Assembly: GCA_026120185.1 (NCBI GenBank)
Contig: JANUWF010002120.1
Span: 1,860,001-1,924,000 of the forward strand
DNA: 64,000 bases
Origin: Voacanga thouarsii
Taxonomy: Eukaryota > Streptophyta > Magnoliopsida > Gentianales > Apocynaceae
Direction of reading: 5' to 3'
The notes below the pieces were generated by a model, which was given only the letters and a program-made list of their open reading frames with translations, made no database searches and was not told the DNA's origin. The translations under genes and the position numbers were made by a program. Below are positions 11,985 to 22,382 of the stretch, one piece after another (positions within the stretch are counted from its first letter, which is position 1; each line of letters begins with the position of its first letter).

Positions 11985-13150
11985 TTTACCGAAATAGTAA
12001 GCACCATAAGAAAAAAACATGTTAGCAAAGAGTGGATTTTTGTAACAATGACACCCATGACAAATATATCCTTTTTCTTTTGAGGTGAAAATTTAATTCA
12101 AGATTATCTAACGAAGCTAAACTCGTGTAACCATATGCATTTAACTAGATAAAACTAAAGCCATCAAAGTTGAATTAAGCAAGTTTATACTTATTTATCA
12201 TGCTTCACCTCATCCCTTAGGTCAAGAATAGAAACCAAGTGAATCATATAAGTTAGGAATAGTAAACCAAAACCAACTTAAGTTCTATGACTTCCAAGCT
12301 ACTGCAATCATATATAGTAAACACTAGATTAGTTTGTATGTTCATTTTTGCAAGGATAATATAATTGCCTAATAAAGATAAATGAAAAAAGACTTTCACC
12401 TTTTATATTACCTTCACCAAACTCTTATTTTCTTTAAGAGTATGGTAATGCAAATGACTAATAAAGCTATGTAAATAATAATATTCAGCTTTTGCATTAC
12501 CCTGCTCTTTTCTCTCAATTTTTTACTCCAAATTCACATTTACTTAAACCTTGATTAAGGACTAGCTCTAAGATCATAAAATATAAATCAACCAAAATTT
12601 TCTACTTATACTTCATCACAAAGTTCTCATCAATTTCTAAGAAATGAAGTGTCACAACATTTACTAAAACATAAACAAGGTTAAGTCAAAGTATGCAAAA
12701 AAATGAAAAAATTTAGCCCATTTTTAACATAAAAGAGCAAAGCACTAAGAGAAGGAATAATTCAATATATACTTGAAGAAATTAAAGTAGAAACCTCTCC
12801 CCCACATTTGAATTGGACAATATCCTAATTGGCCAAAAATAAATATAAAATCATATCCAAATAGACTTAATTAAATAAGAAAAATGGAGAAAAGGAAAAA
12901 GATACTTCCTAAGTATTGAAGCTCAAATTCCACATGATATTTGAATAGATAAATATAGCATGTTCCCAAGAATTTCCAAGAGATCCTTCCACAACCACCC
13001 AAAAAAATAAATCATAAATCAAATTAACTAAAATATGATTTAGGAAAAGAGCGTAATATAATCTAAAGTATGAATACTAGAAATCCTATGAAAGTTGTAA
13101 AAATATGCACCATAGAAGTGCATAAACAAAAATAAAATAAGGTAAAATGT
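11985..13150 (-). other. non-coding 3' region of unit E
   Basis: AT-rich sequence between the E coding remnant and its polypurine tract, with no conserved frame on either strand. A second purine tract, CAAATGTGGGGGAG on the minus strand at about 12,801-12,814, echoes the first and could be a central polypurine tract or a duplication relic. Nothing else was identified. Confidence 0.5.
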
Positions 13151-13350
13151 TTGAAAATCTAATGTTAAGAGGACTATGGGCTACTAGGTCCGTTGTCGTC
13201 ATACTGTCTGTCAGGCTATCAAGTGGAGGGGGCCTCTATGGGTGACTAGTTGCTAGATATGCCTTATGAAAGCATTTTGGTCCTTGTGCTTGCACTACAG
13301 ATCCTCTAGCCTCTCTTTCCTCCTGTTGGTGCTGTCTCATCTCAACAAGC

Positions 13351-14220
13351 TACTTATGATAAGACTCCGCTTCATCATGGAGGTCAAGATAAAGGAGGGG
13401 TAGGTGTGGCCATGCAAGAACAAGGGCCGGCGACAAAGACGGACGAAACTAGACCAAAAAAGAGGCCACCAGAGGACGGTCGGTATCGTCTCCAAGCAGC
13501 CAAATCGGCACCAGCTTCATTTTGCTCAATAATGGATTCATCCGAATTTCGACCGTTCGAAGGCAGAACACAGCCGGTGCCGGCTGTAGTGCCCAAACGG
13601 CGCTAGTTCCACCCTGGGCAGCCGATGACAACTCCTCGTTTTTAATGTTTTCTCCATTTTTCTTTAATTTTAATTACTTGTAAAGACTTATTATGATCCA
13701 AAACTGTAATTAAACCTTAGGGATTACGTAGTTAGGGTTAGGGTAGTATAAATAGCACATTTAGTGATTTGAAAACACAACACACTTCACTTTAATTCAA
13801 ATTTGAGAAAAGAATCTTGAGAGGCCCTAGCCTTCTTGTTCATCTTGTTCAAGACCAAGCTAAATGGTTAGTTCTCCTTTTGTAAGAGTCTATAAATCTT
13901 TTGGATAATCCAATGTTATTTCTTTGAATGGATCTTAGTTGCTTTGTTCTTCTAAGGTTTATTTGAAATCCAATATTTGGTTGCCTATTTTCTCTATTCT
14001 ATTTGTTCTAGTTTGCCTTTGTTGCTTCAAGGATATTAGGGTGAAATTATAGTAGAACTTTCTACTCATCTTGAGGGTCTTTGAGGCTTTATTCTTCAAG
14101 GGTTTGAAAGAGTGTAGGTAGTTATTTGGTTTTTTCCTTTTTGGTCGCAAGAATCTCTGCTTTTTGTTCCTTTGAGTTGAGTTGAAACATAGCTAACAAA
14201 AACACTCATAACACTAAGAA
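13351..14220 (+). mobile_element. gypsy D fragment: polyprotein tail plus 3' LTR
   Basis: The + frame from 13,351 reads DKTPLHHGGQDKGG and then VAMQEQGPATKTDE. It aligns with the end of the D polyprotein on the minus strand at 58,500-58,640 (DETPLHHRGQDQEGG and VQGQGPMTRSRT). The downstream 800 bp match 55,870-56,755 in reverse orientation. Landmarks include the CCGGCACCGG words, TTAGGGTTAGGG, a TATA box and GAAGCAACAAAGGCAAAC on the complement. The left edge is a break point, not a proper element end, since D coding upstream of this tail is absent. The right edge near 14,160-14,220 is approximate. Confidence 0.7.
13747..13755 (+). promoter_or_regulatory. TATA box of the D LTR
   Basis: TATAAATAG lies shortly after a TTAGGGTTAGGG word in the D LTR. 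The other D copy has TATAAGTAA at the equivalent place on the minus strand near 56,370. It is the probable Pol II promoter of D; the transcription start is not determinable. Confidence 0.55.
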
Positions 14221-15523
14221 AAGCCACCAAGAATTCATATCAACCTGTCCTACTCCTCATAGCACTTTTCGTCCTCTGTGTACTTCTCTATAAAGAACGA
14301 ACACAGCTCATCGAACGACTTTTGTTGGCCGTGTACATATCATGGAGTTAAGCCACATCTACTCGTAGTCTATCCTGTGCCATCTCTATCCTGCCCCGTG
14401 CATACTGCATCTCTCTCTGAAAGTATGCTCTGTTGCAGTGGGCTAACCCCTATTGGGTCTGGGTACCTGGGGTACGTCTACTGTTGGTGGATGCTCTTAT
14501 AGCTATTGCTGAGGCTGAGAAGGTGGCTGAGGCAACTCCTTCTCCTATAGTTCATATGAATGCTCTTGCGGAGGCTGTAGCTACGGTAGTTCTGGCTGCC
14601 CCTAAGGTTGCTCTTGTACACTCTCTCTCCTCTCTATTTGTGTCAGCCATCTACTGATTTATCTTTTGAAAAAGAACCCACAATTGTTCAAGGTTCCCTC
14701 AAAAAACTATATAGCCAATAAAGGTGGTGACTGATGTCTCTCTCTCAATAGTCACATGGAAATGATGGAGCATACGAGTAATGAGGAGAGGAAAATGAAA
14801 GTTATGGAGGTGTAACGAGATGCTACAACCTTTGTAGGCGATGATGATAGGAGCTAGTGGGATAGGATAGGAATGTACTATCGTGTATAATGCATATACA
14901 TCGATGACCTGAGTCTTATTGAGACTACTAGCTCTAGGGGAAATATTAAAGCTTAAGAGGCAAATGATAAGCCATAGGTAAGGGGGCATATTGGTCACCT
15001 GAATAATCATGGTAGACCTAACCTGAGTATAGAAAAGCTTAAACTCCTAATGGGTAGTAGAGAAGTCTTAGTCAGGCTCAGAGGTAACTCTTTTATTATA
15101 TGTGTTCACTTCTACCTAGGGCCCTTCATCCTCTATCCTAAAAATATCAATTAGGATCCTTTTTGTCAAATGAATAGCTACCCCCTAATAAAAGTATATA
15201 TTGTCCTCAGAATCCTATATCTCTTATCAGAAATGTTAGCAAGAACTCCTTTAACAACTTAAGATAATATTCCCCAGTCAATCTTAGAATAGGAGCCGAG
15301 TCCATCAGCTTGAATAGGGCCACCAAATGCTTGTCCCTATCCAGCTCAGGGTCCACTGTCTTCTCCACTACTATCTTATTGTTCATCCTAATATTATACC
15401 ACTCTTCGCACTCATCATTAACAAAATGCTTAGAGGAATGGTAGGTCAATAGTAGGAGGCTGAGAAGAAGAAGCTTCACTCTTCTTTCTCTTGGGGGGAA
15501 AACTTGGACTGTCTATGTGGCAT

Positions 15524-16220
15524 AGTAAGGATATGTAGCAAGAGAGGTAAAAAAAATGGGAGGACAAGATTTCCAGACGTCTAGAAACGAAGACACGTTC
15601 GGAAATTATAACGTTTCAAACTCCACTTCAGCTAAGAAATATAGATGTTAGACATGGATTTTTTGAATTTGATTTTTTGCAAATAAATGAAATCCATGTT
15701 CTCTATTCGTGATTTTATCATGATTGAATGCTAGAGTTTTTAGTCTCCAATGGCAGAGTTGCCTTGAGAGACTTTTGGAACGGATACATCTTCTTAATAT
15801 TTTCGATACAATTGATAATGTACGTGTTGAAGTAATCCATATGTGATGGATTATAGGGAAGATTTCTAGCTCACACCATTCTGGTAGGGCTGATACAACT
15901 TCTACCTTTACAAGTAGTCCTACTATTTCAAATTCTTTCAAAATTGAAATAGCCAACTATTTATCAAAAATATTTGTTTGCTCTAGATCTGTAAGGATGA
16001 CATGGTTGAGGCATCTATTCCAAAAGAGTTTGTAGTATAACTAGAAACACCTTTCTACTAAAAAATGTTAAACAAATATTGTGAAAATATACTAAATTGA
16101 TATTTGATGTTAATATAAGGTATTCTAACTGATAACCACAAGTATAAAAATTTAAGATTTGTGTTGTACAATCAAGCTAGCAAATTGTACAAGTTTGGAT
16201 TACAAATTTTTGTTGAATTT
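15524..16220. other. unassigned stretch between unit E and caulimovirid ORF
   Basis: Both strands are open for about 100 codons near 15,650-15,960, but neither translation is recognisable. It lies downstream of the viroplasmin-like ORF, where a caulimovirid genome has its intergenic region. It could be viral non-coding DNA or host filler. Confidence 0.35.
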
Positions 16221-17010
16221 TTAAAATGTATAGGGTAAATAGTCATATGCTGTTCTACGGTGTTCTGAAGCCATTTTGTGAAGAGTAAATTTTTTGAGAA
16301 AGTTTTCTTGAATTTTTTCAGAAAAGATTTCTAAAATAGGCTCGGGCAATTTTGATAAAAGTTGTTGAAGTTTAAAAAACATTCTAGGTTTAAGAAACTC
16401 AAAAGGTTCAGAGCCTTCTAGTTTTTTAGAAATAAATACAATTTCGAGCTTCTTGTTCTGACATTCTTCCCACTTAGGTATAACTCGCATAAGTTTTTCA
16501 TTTTGAGAAGCAATCATACTTGTATATAGCTTATGTTGTTGTTGGAATGAGTTAATTAATTCTTTTTTAGAATTAACTTTCTCATTGTAAGACTTGTACT
16601 TGTCATTTAATAATTTAAATTTTCTAACAAGTGTATCACAATATGTACAAAATTCTAAATTATTATCTTGTTCTATTGCTAGAGAGTTACTAGTGCTAGG
16701 TCTTTTTGCAGTTTGAGTAGAAATTCTAGTCATGTCATTTCTACAGTCAGGATCAATAAAGAAATTGATGCCAATTTGATGTCTAGCAAAATCAAATACT
16801 TCATAAATATTTCTAAAGCCTTTGTAATAATGTCTTTTAAAGTTATCAACACATTCTATCACAGAAGTCCATTTTGAGTAAACACCTAGTTGGTGACCAT
16901 GTGGTACTACATAATATGAAAAACTTTATTTTGGTAAATTGCCAAGATAAAATGCTAAGGCATTTAAACTTTTTATCTTTTGGCTTACATCTTGTGCATT
17001 TCAAAGATTA
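16221..17010 (-). pseudogene. endogenous caulimovirid viroplasmin/transactivator-like ORF
   Basis: An open frame of 213 codons (16,862-16,221) extends upstream, after a stop near 16,960, to about 17,010. The N-terminal part has the hallmark of the caulimovirus viroplasmin domain: a GVYSKW turn, then, about 30 residues on, YKGFRNIYEVFDFARHQIG, the RNase H-like hybrid-binding fold. The rest is rich in Lys, Glu and Gln and probably coiled-coil. In exogenous relatives this protein builds inclusion bodies and promotes translation reinitiation. It lies directly downstream of the pol fragment on the same strand, the order seen in genera that keep pol and transactivator separate. This is an old germline-integrated copy, partly open but without intact surroundings. 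Confidence 0.65.
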
Positions 17011-17079
17011 TCTAAAAATGTTTGGTGAATTTTTTCTAAATTACCTTCTATTATGGATCTAAAATAGAGATTTGTCCCT

Positions 17080-17790
17080 CTGAGATACTTGATGAGCTCC
17101 TATTGGCCAATCTTTATAGTGTTTTTGCTAAGATCCATCTGTTAAGTCACATAATTTGTTAATAGTCTTAAATAATTTTCTATTTTATTAGCATGTCCTT
17201 TAATATGTTCAAAATTAATTTTATACCCATCATTTGTGATTCTATCTATGAAATTTAACCATCTTCTTTGAGAACTATATCTTTTATTTTTCTTATTAAT
17301 AAATTTTACTATTGCCTTATAATTAGTTCTAACTGTAAACTCTTGTTTGTTTAAAATAAATAATCGAAAACTATGCAAAGCATAACAAATTGCTAATAAT
17401 TATGCATCAATGCTACTAATATTTTCTTTTTCTCTATATTTAACAGTACTATATCTACAAAATTTGTTCTTCTAATTTATTGCTATCTTTATGATGTTTA
17501 GACTTCAAAATAACTCCCCATTATTTGTCACATCCATCTATTTCTATAATTAAATAATCACTATCTAATGGTAATCTGAAATTGTGGAGGCTTTCTACTT
17601 TTTCTTTCTATTTTTTAACTAATTTTATATCTTCTTTATTAAAATATTTATATTTTATGATTAATTTTACTATATAAAGGTCTTATAATTTTACTAAGAT
17701 CTTTAATAAATGGTCTTGCATAATTTAAAAGGCCTAAAAATTGTTGCAATATTTTTGTATCTTCTATTTTATTAGGAAATTCTAAGACGA
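17080..17790 (-). pseudogene. endogenous caulimovirid pol fragment A (RT connection, RNase H)
   Basis: A minus-strand relic begins at about 17,790 in the RT connection ([17 protein letters not shown]). It passes through the RNase H start around 17,540 (IIEIDGC) and ends with the well-conserved RNase H C-terminus at 17,378-17,142, which includes RRWLNFIDRIT and FEHIKGHAN. The phrase order is characteristic of Caulimoviridae rather than Ty3/gypsy. Several stops and frameshifts separate the pieces. RT motifs upstream of the connection are missing because the sequence flips strand at 17,790. Viral DNA is probably integrated by end joining, as the family lacks integrase. Confidence 0.75.
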
Positions 17791-18471
17791 ACCTTTAAAG
17801 CAATTATTTATAATAAGTTTGATATGAAATCATGATTCTGGAAAATTCAAATTAAAGAAGAAGATAAATATAAAACAACTTTTAATGTTCCCTTTGGTTA
17901 GTATGAATGGAATATAATGCCATTTGGACTTAAAAATGTCCCTAGTGAATTCCAAAAGGTTATGAATGACATTCTCACAGCTTATACCTTCTTTACCATT
18001 GTCTAAATTGATGATGTTTTAGTGTTTACTAAATCCCTTGATCAAAATTTTAAACATTTTTCTCTTTTTCGTGAAATTATCACAAAAAAATAGGTTGGTA
18101 GTAAGTGCCAAAAAACTTAAACAGTGTCAAACCCAGATTCACTTTCTAGATCATGAATTACACCAAGGAATATATAAACCAATTTGTAGAGCTATTAAAT
18201 TTGCAGATAAATTCTCAAATGAAATTAAGGAGAAAACTATGCTACAATGATTTTTGGATTGTCTCAATTACATTTCTGACTTTAACCTAAACCTTACATA
18301 GATTTGTGAACTACTGTACCAATGATTACGCAAAAATCCAATTGCTTGGGGTACATAACAGACCCAAACTGTTCAGAAAATTAAAAAGCTCAACAAGAAA
18401 CTTCCTTATCTTGGAATCCTAAATACTAATGTTTTTATGATTATCAAAATAGATGCCTCTGAACCTGGTTC
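17791..18471 (+). pseudogene. endogenous caulimovirid pol fragment B (RT core)
   Basis: A plus-strand relic of RT: KFDMKS at 17,815, a VPFG...MPFGLKN block near 17,890-17,935, EFQKVMNDI, then the catalytic region near 18,005-18,020 read as IDDVLVF after an in-frame stop. Next come SAKKLKQCQTQIHFL (18,100-18,150), a FLDCLNY connection near 18,250 and the RNase H entry IKIDAS at 18,450, where a copia LTR begins. The connection differs strongly from the equivalent part of fragment A. The two are therefore probably from divergent viral lineages or very old copies, not one gene folded back. Many stops are present. Confidence 0.75.
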
Positions 18472-20660
18472 TGAAAAGATCGCAGGAAAATAAAAACATA
18501 ACAAAAAATAGCAATTTAAAATTTTTCCCGAGCCTAAGTCTAAAAATACTTACTTTTAAGTAACTAAGATCGAATAACTGGAGGATTTGGGTTTGACAGA
18601 ATGCTTTGGTTTGTCATGACTACTAGTTCCGTAGGAATATCGGTCAAGCGTTGACTCTTTCGCATCAAACACGCGCACTAAAATTGCTAACTTTCAATCT
18701 TACAAAGTATTCTCGAACCTCTTATAAGTTATTTACTAGTGAAAGTAGAATAATAGGTGAAAGAATAATTTTTTTGGAAGAATATTGAGAGAGTTATTCT
18801 TTTTTCTTCACAGGAAAAAGGAAAAACAAAAGGAAATCCTCCAAGAAAAAATGAAGCTGGCAGAGAGGACACTTAAACAAGCAATAAAAACTGAAAAGCT
18901 TTTCCTATTTTTTTGTTTTGGTTGACCCAAAAAAAAAAAAACGTGAAACTAAAGTAACGCATCAAAAACAACTAAATACAAATACAAGCTTTCAAATTTT
19001 TTTGTTTCCTTTATGTATCACAAGAAGAATTAGGAAATCAATTTTATGTTTCATTCGTACATCACAAGAAGAAAAAGAAAATTAGTTTTTTATGTTTTAG
19101 CAATTTATGAAACCAAAAAAATAGCTTCCTTTTTTTTTTCTTTTCCACCGCCTTTCTTCTTTCATTTTACTTTTTCTTTCTTGTTTCCTTTTTCCTTTTT
19201 TTCCTTTTATTTTTAATGTGGCGACTATTCTTTGTTTCCAAAAAAAAAAAAAAAAAAAACAATAGCCATCACCTTTAAACCTAGTGGGCTAAGGTTTTAT
19301 TTTTCTAATTAGCATATTAATTAATTAATCCACTTGGGCCTAACATAAAAATTACTCAAGATAATTAATTAATAAACTAATTTAATTAAATTAGCCTAAT
19401 AAATTATTCTAGCCCAAATAAATAATCAATTGGACTCCTAGAGCAATTCTTCCATTATTAATTCATCCAATAAGCCTAAATAGTAAATAAATTTACTAAG
19501 GTTACTTAAGCTACTCTGTAGATTAAAAGACATATAATTATTAGCTACTAAAATGATCAAAATACTCTTGCTAACAAATAGCCATATTTTATCATTTTAA
19601 ATATTCATTTATCACCATACGGAAATATTGGCCTTAAAAATAATATTGCAGGCGCAATATCCTTGACCTATAGGTGTAATGATGAAAATACTCCTCTATG
19701 TAACACTCGTCATTGAGATAAGAAAAGTACACTGTCACCTTCCTCAATGATATCTACCATCCTTTGATAACTAGTCTGATAATCCATGACTTCCAGTATG
19801 TAACAACTTATTTCTAGGAGTTACCCAAAAGTACACATACTAGGTCATATTTATCAGGGCCCTGAATTATTTAGATTATCATGGACAATCATAAGGGAAT
19901 GATTTCTTCACATATTGAAGCATAAAAATTCTATTGTATAAAGTCGTCCTAATTAACTCGAGTTATACACCCAAAATATAAGATTATTAGCCTTGCCATA
20001 AGACCTCACCCATTATACATCAAAGCACACAAGTCCAGCTTTACCAGAGTACTGACTTATACTTAAGTCTTAGGGTACTCGTTCACGCAATAGCAGCAAT
20101 AAACCAATCTTTATTTATTTTAGTACTTTTATAAATATTATTATTACGTGGCCCAATTCTACATATTTCAAATACGCATCATACATCAAAGTGCACAGGT
20201 CTAGCTTTACTAGAGCACCAACTTATATTTAAGTCTTAGGGTACTCGTTCACACAATAGCAGCAATTAACCAATCTTTATTTATTTTAGTACTTTTATAA
20301 ATATTATTATTGCATGACCCAATTCTACATATTTCAAATATGCATACACTATTGGCGTGAGTGGACTACTCATTGGTCTAAGTTAAACCATTCCCCATTT
20401 AGAAACCATAGTGTAATGATCTAAACATTGATAAAGTGCCTAGCTCATCAATCGATCGAGAACAATTTTTCCTTGTATGTTAGTATCTCATGATCTACAA
20501 ATTTCTATGAAAGTATAACCCAATCACGTAGATCACGTACTAACATACTTAGACCTTAATGTACAAATACATATAAATAAACAAACATTAATGAATGAAA
20601 TATTTTATTAATTCCCAAAATACAGAAATACTTAGTCCATTTTAGGCATACACTCCAATA
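18472..20660 (-). repeat. copia-3 3' LTR (2,189 bp)
   Basis: On the minus strand it starts TATTGGAGTGTATGCC one base after an AAGTGGAAGA polypurine tract. It ends ...CCTGCGATCTTTTCA at 18,472, where caulimovirid coding sequence stops. It is distantly related to the copia-1/2 LTRs, sharing the ATTC(C/T)AAAT(G/A)GGGAATG and GAGTAGTCCACTCAC landmarks. It carries an A19 run near 19,240 and an internal tandem duplication. The left boundary is inferred from the LTR end form and loss of viral similarity. Confidence 0.7.
20015..20346. repeat. 166-bp tandem duplication in copia-3 LTR
   Basis: ATACATCAAAG...TTTCAAATACGCATC (20,015-20,180) is repeated as ATACATCAAAG...TTTCAAATATGCAT (20,181-20,346) with scattered substitutions. 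The shared core includes TTAGGGTACTCGTTCAC and the TTTATTTATTTTAGTAC tract. Confidence 0.92.
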
Positions 20661-20671
20661 ATCTTCCACTT

Positions 20672-22382
20672 ATACAAAAGAGACTATGACAATCCATATG
20701 TGCCTATCCCTATGACGTCTAGATGTCTTCTGAACACCTTCTCCATCATAGGCTTGATAAATGGGTCTGCCAAATTGTTTGATGAGGAAATCTAGTTATC
20801 CACTATCTCCTATTTCTGGATGAATCCTCAGATCAAGTGATACTTCCTCTCAATATACTTGCCCTTCCTATGGTTCCTTGTATTGTGGCACAATTCCAGA
20901 ATTGTCGCAATATATGATAATATGCCTCTCTATTTATGGCACAATTCCAAATTCTATGAGGAACTTTCGGAGCCAAACTGATTCTTTTGAAACTTCTGAA
21001 ACTGCCACATACTCAACTTCCATGGTGGAATCAGTAATACAAGATTGCTTAACACTCTTCTATGAAACTGCCCCTCCAAACAAAGTAAAAATATATCCAC
21101 TAGTGGATTTCCTTTCATCTTTGTCCCCAGGGAAGCCTAAGTCCATGTAACCAGTATGAATTAAATAATCAACTCTGTAAATAAGTATATAATCCCTCAT
21201 TCCCTTCAAGTACTTGAGTATATACTTCATAGCTTGCCAATGTTCTTCCTCTGGGTCTAATGAATACCTGCTAACCATGCCTACTATAATATAGATATCT
21301 GATCTTGTGCATAGCATGGCATACATGAGTTATTCTACTGCCGAGGCAGAGGGAATCATTCTCATCCTTTTATTTTCTTCTTGTATCTTAGGACACTGTT
21401 TAAAAAACAAGGTCAATCTATGTCTAAAGGGTATGGTTGCCTCTTTACACTGATCCATGCTAAACCTGGTCAATATCTTGTCAATGTAAGTAGATTAGGA
21501 TAAGCCTAACATTCTTTACTTCCTATCTCTAAAAAGCTTTGTGCCAAGAATGTAACTAGTTTCTCCCATATCCTTCATACTAAATTGACTTGATAGCCAA
21601 TCTTTTATAGATGATAATATCCTTACATCATTTTTAATGAGTAGAATGTCATCTACATAAAGTACCATAAAAGATACGTTATTCCCATTTGTCTTCCTAT
21701 ACACACATGGTTCATCCACGTTTTGTATGAAACCATAAAATTTTATAGTCTTATCAAAATATATGTTCTATGTATGTGATACTTGCTTAAGTCTATAAAT
21801 GGACATCTTAAGCTTACAGACTATATGTTCTTGGCCTTTCGCAATAAAGCCTTCAGGTTGGGTCATATAGATGTCTTCACTAAGATAGCCATTAAGAAAG
21901 GCTGTCTTGAAATCCATCAGCCATATGCCGTAGTCATAATGACATGCGATAGTTAAGAGAATGCAAATGGACTTAAGCATGGCAACAGGTGAAAATATAT
22001 CCTCATAATTGATCCCTTCTTTCTGAGTATAACCTTCTACAACTAACCTTACTTTATAGGTTTCCACCTTTCCATCTGCATATTTTGTTCTCTTATATAC
22101 CTACTTGCACCCTAAAGGTTTAATCCCTTCAAGCATAGTGGCAAGATAACAAACTTGATTGAGATACATAAACTCAATCTCGGCATCCATTTTTATTTGT
22201 CATTTGCCTGCATTAACATTAGTAATGTTCTCATCGTATCTAGAAGGATCTTGCTCTTGATGGTCGAAGACTACCTTAAAGGCTTCTCCAGTCCATCTTT
22301 CTAGAACCCTAGATATTCTCTCACTATGACGTGGTTTATTTTGCATAAAAATATCTAATAGTGTTATTTTTTATTCCCCAAT
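20672..22382 (-). pseudogene. copia-3 pol (RT and RNase H), 5' side cut off
   Basis: A minus-strand copia polyprotein remnant. RT runs from about 22,120: NYEDIFSPVAMLKSI and DFKTAFLNGYLSEDIYM (22,067-21,768), then LYVDDILLIKND and MKDMGETSYILG (21,719-21,516). The connection and RNase H entry are at 21,326-21,060 (RSDIYIIVGMVSRY, KSTSGYIFTLFGG). The RNase H C-terminus, with YCDNSG, lies at 20,990-20,700. The YVDD core is intact, but frames are split by stops. The upstream integrase and gag are missing because G2's LTR begins at 22,383. They should reappear beyond G2's far end if the insertion was clean. Confidence 0.88.

Larger units (their letters stand above)
13151..15523 (-). pseudogene. 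unit E ORF: 'putative plant transposon protein'-like, interrupted by D
   Basis: The minus-strand ATG at 15,523 reads MPHRQSKFSP, then a Ser/Gln-rich tail. The segment around 15,430-15,210 (SSKHFVNDECEEWYN, ELDRDKHLVALFKLM, LKLLKEFLLTF) is followed by NTYNKRVTSEPD and then, at 15,010-14,700, SLNKTQVIDVYALYTIVHS and PLLITRMLHHF. This order matches the plant-specific 'putative plant transposon protein' family (Pfam, recalled as PF20167). That family is common near gypsy elements and has no proven biochemical role. An Ala-rich stretch and a coiled segment (QDRLRVD, LHDMYT) follow to about 14,240. The D fragment then interrupts, and QHQQEEREARG resumes at 13,350-13,150. Stops and frameshifts throughout make it a pseudogene. 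Confidence 0.6.

Noticed and set aside
13731..13743. TTAGGGTTAGGG, resembling telomeric repeats.
   Set aside because: Only two units and shifted from the plant TTTAGGG unit; it is part of the D LTR and recurs in the other D copy.
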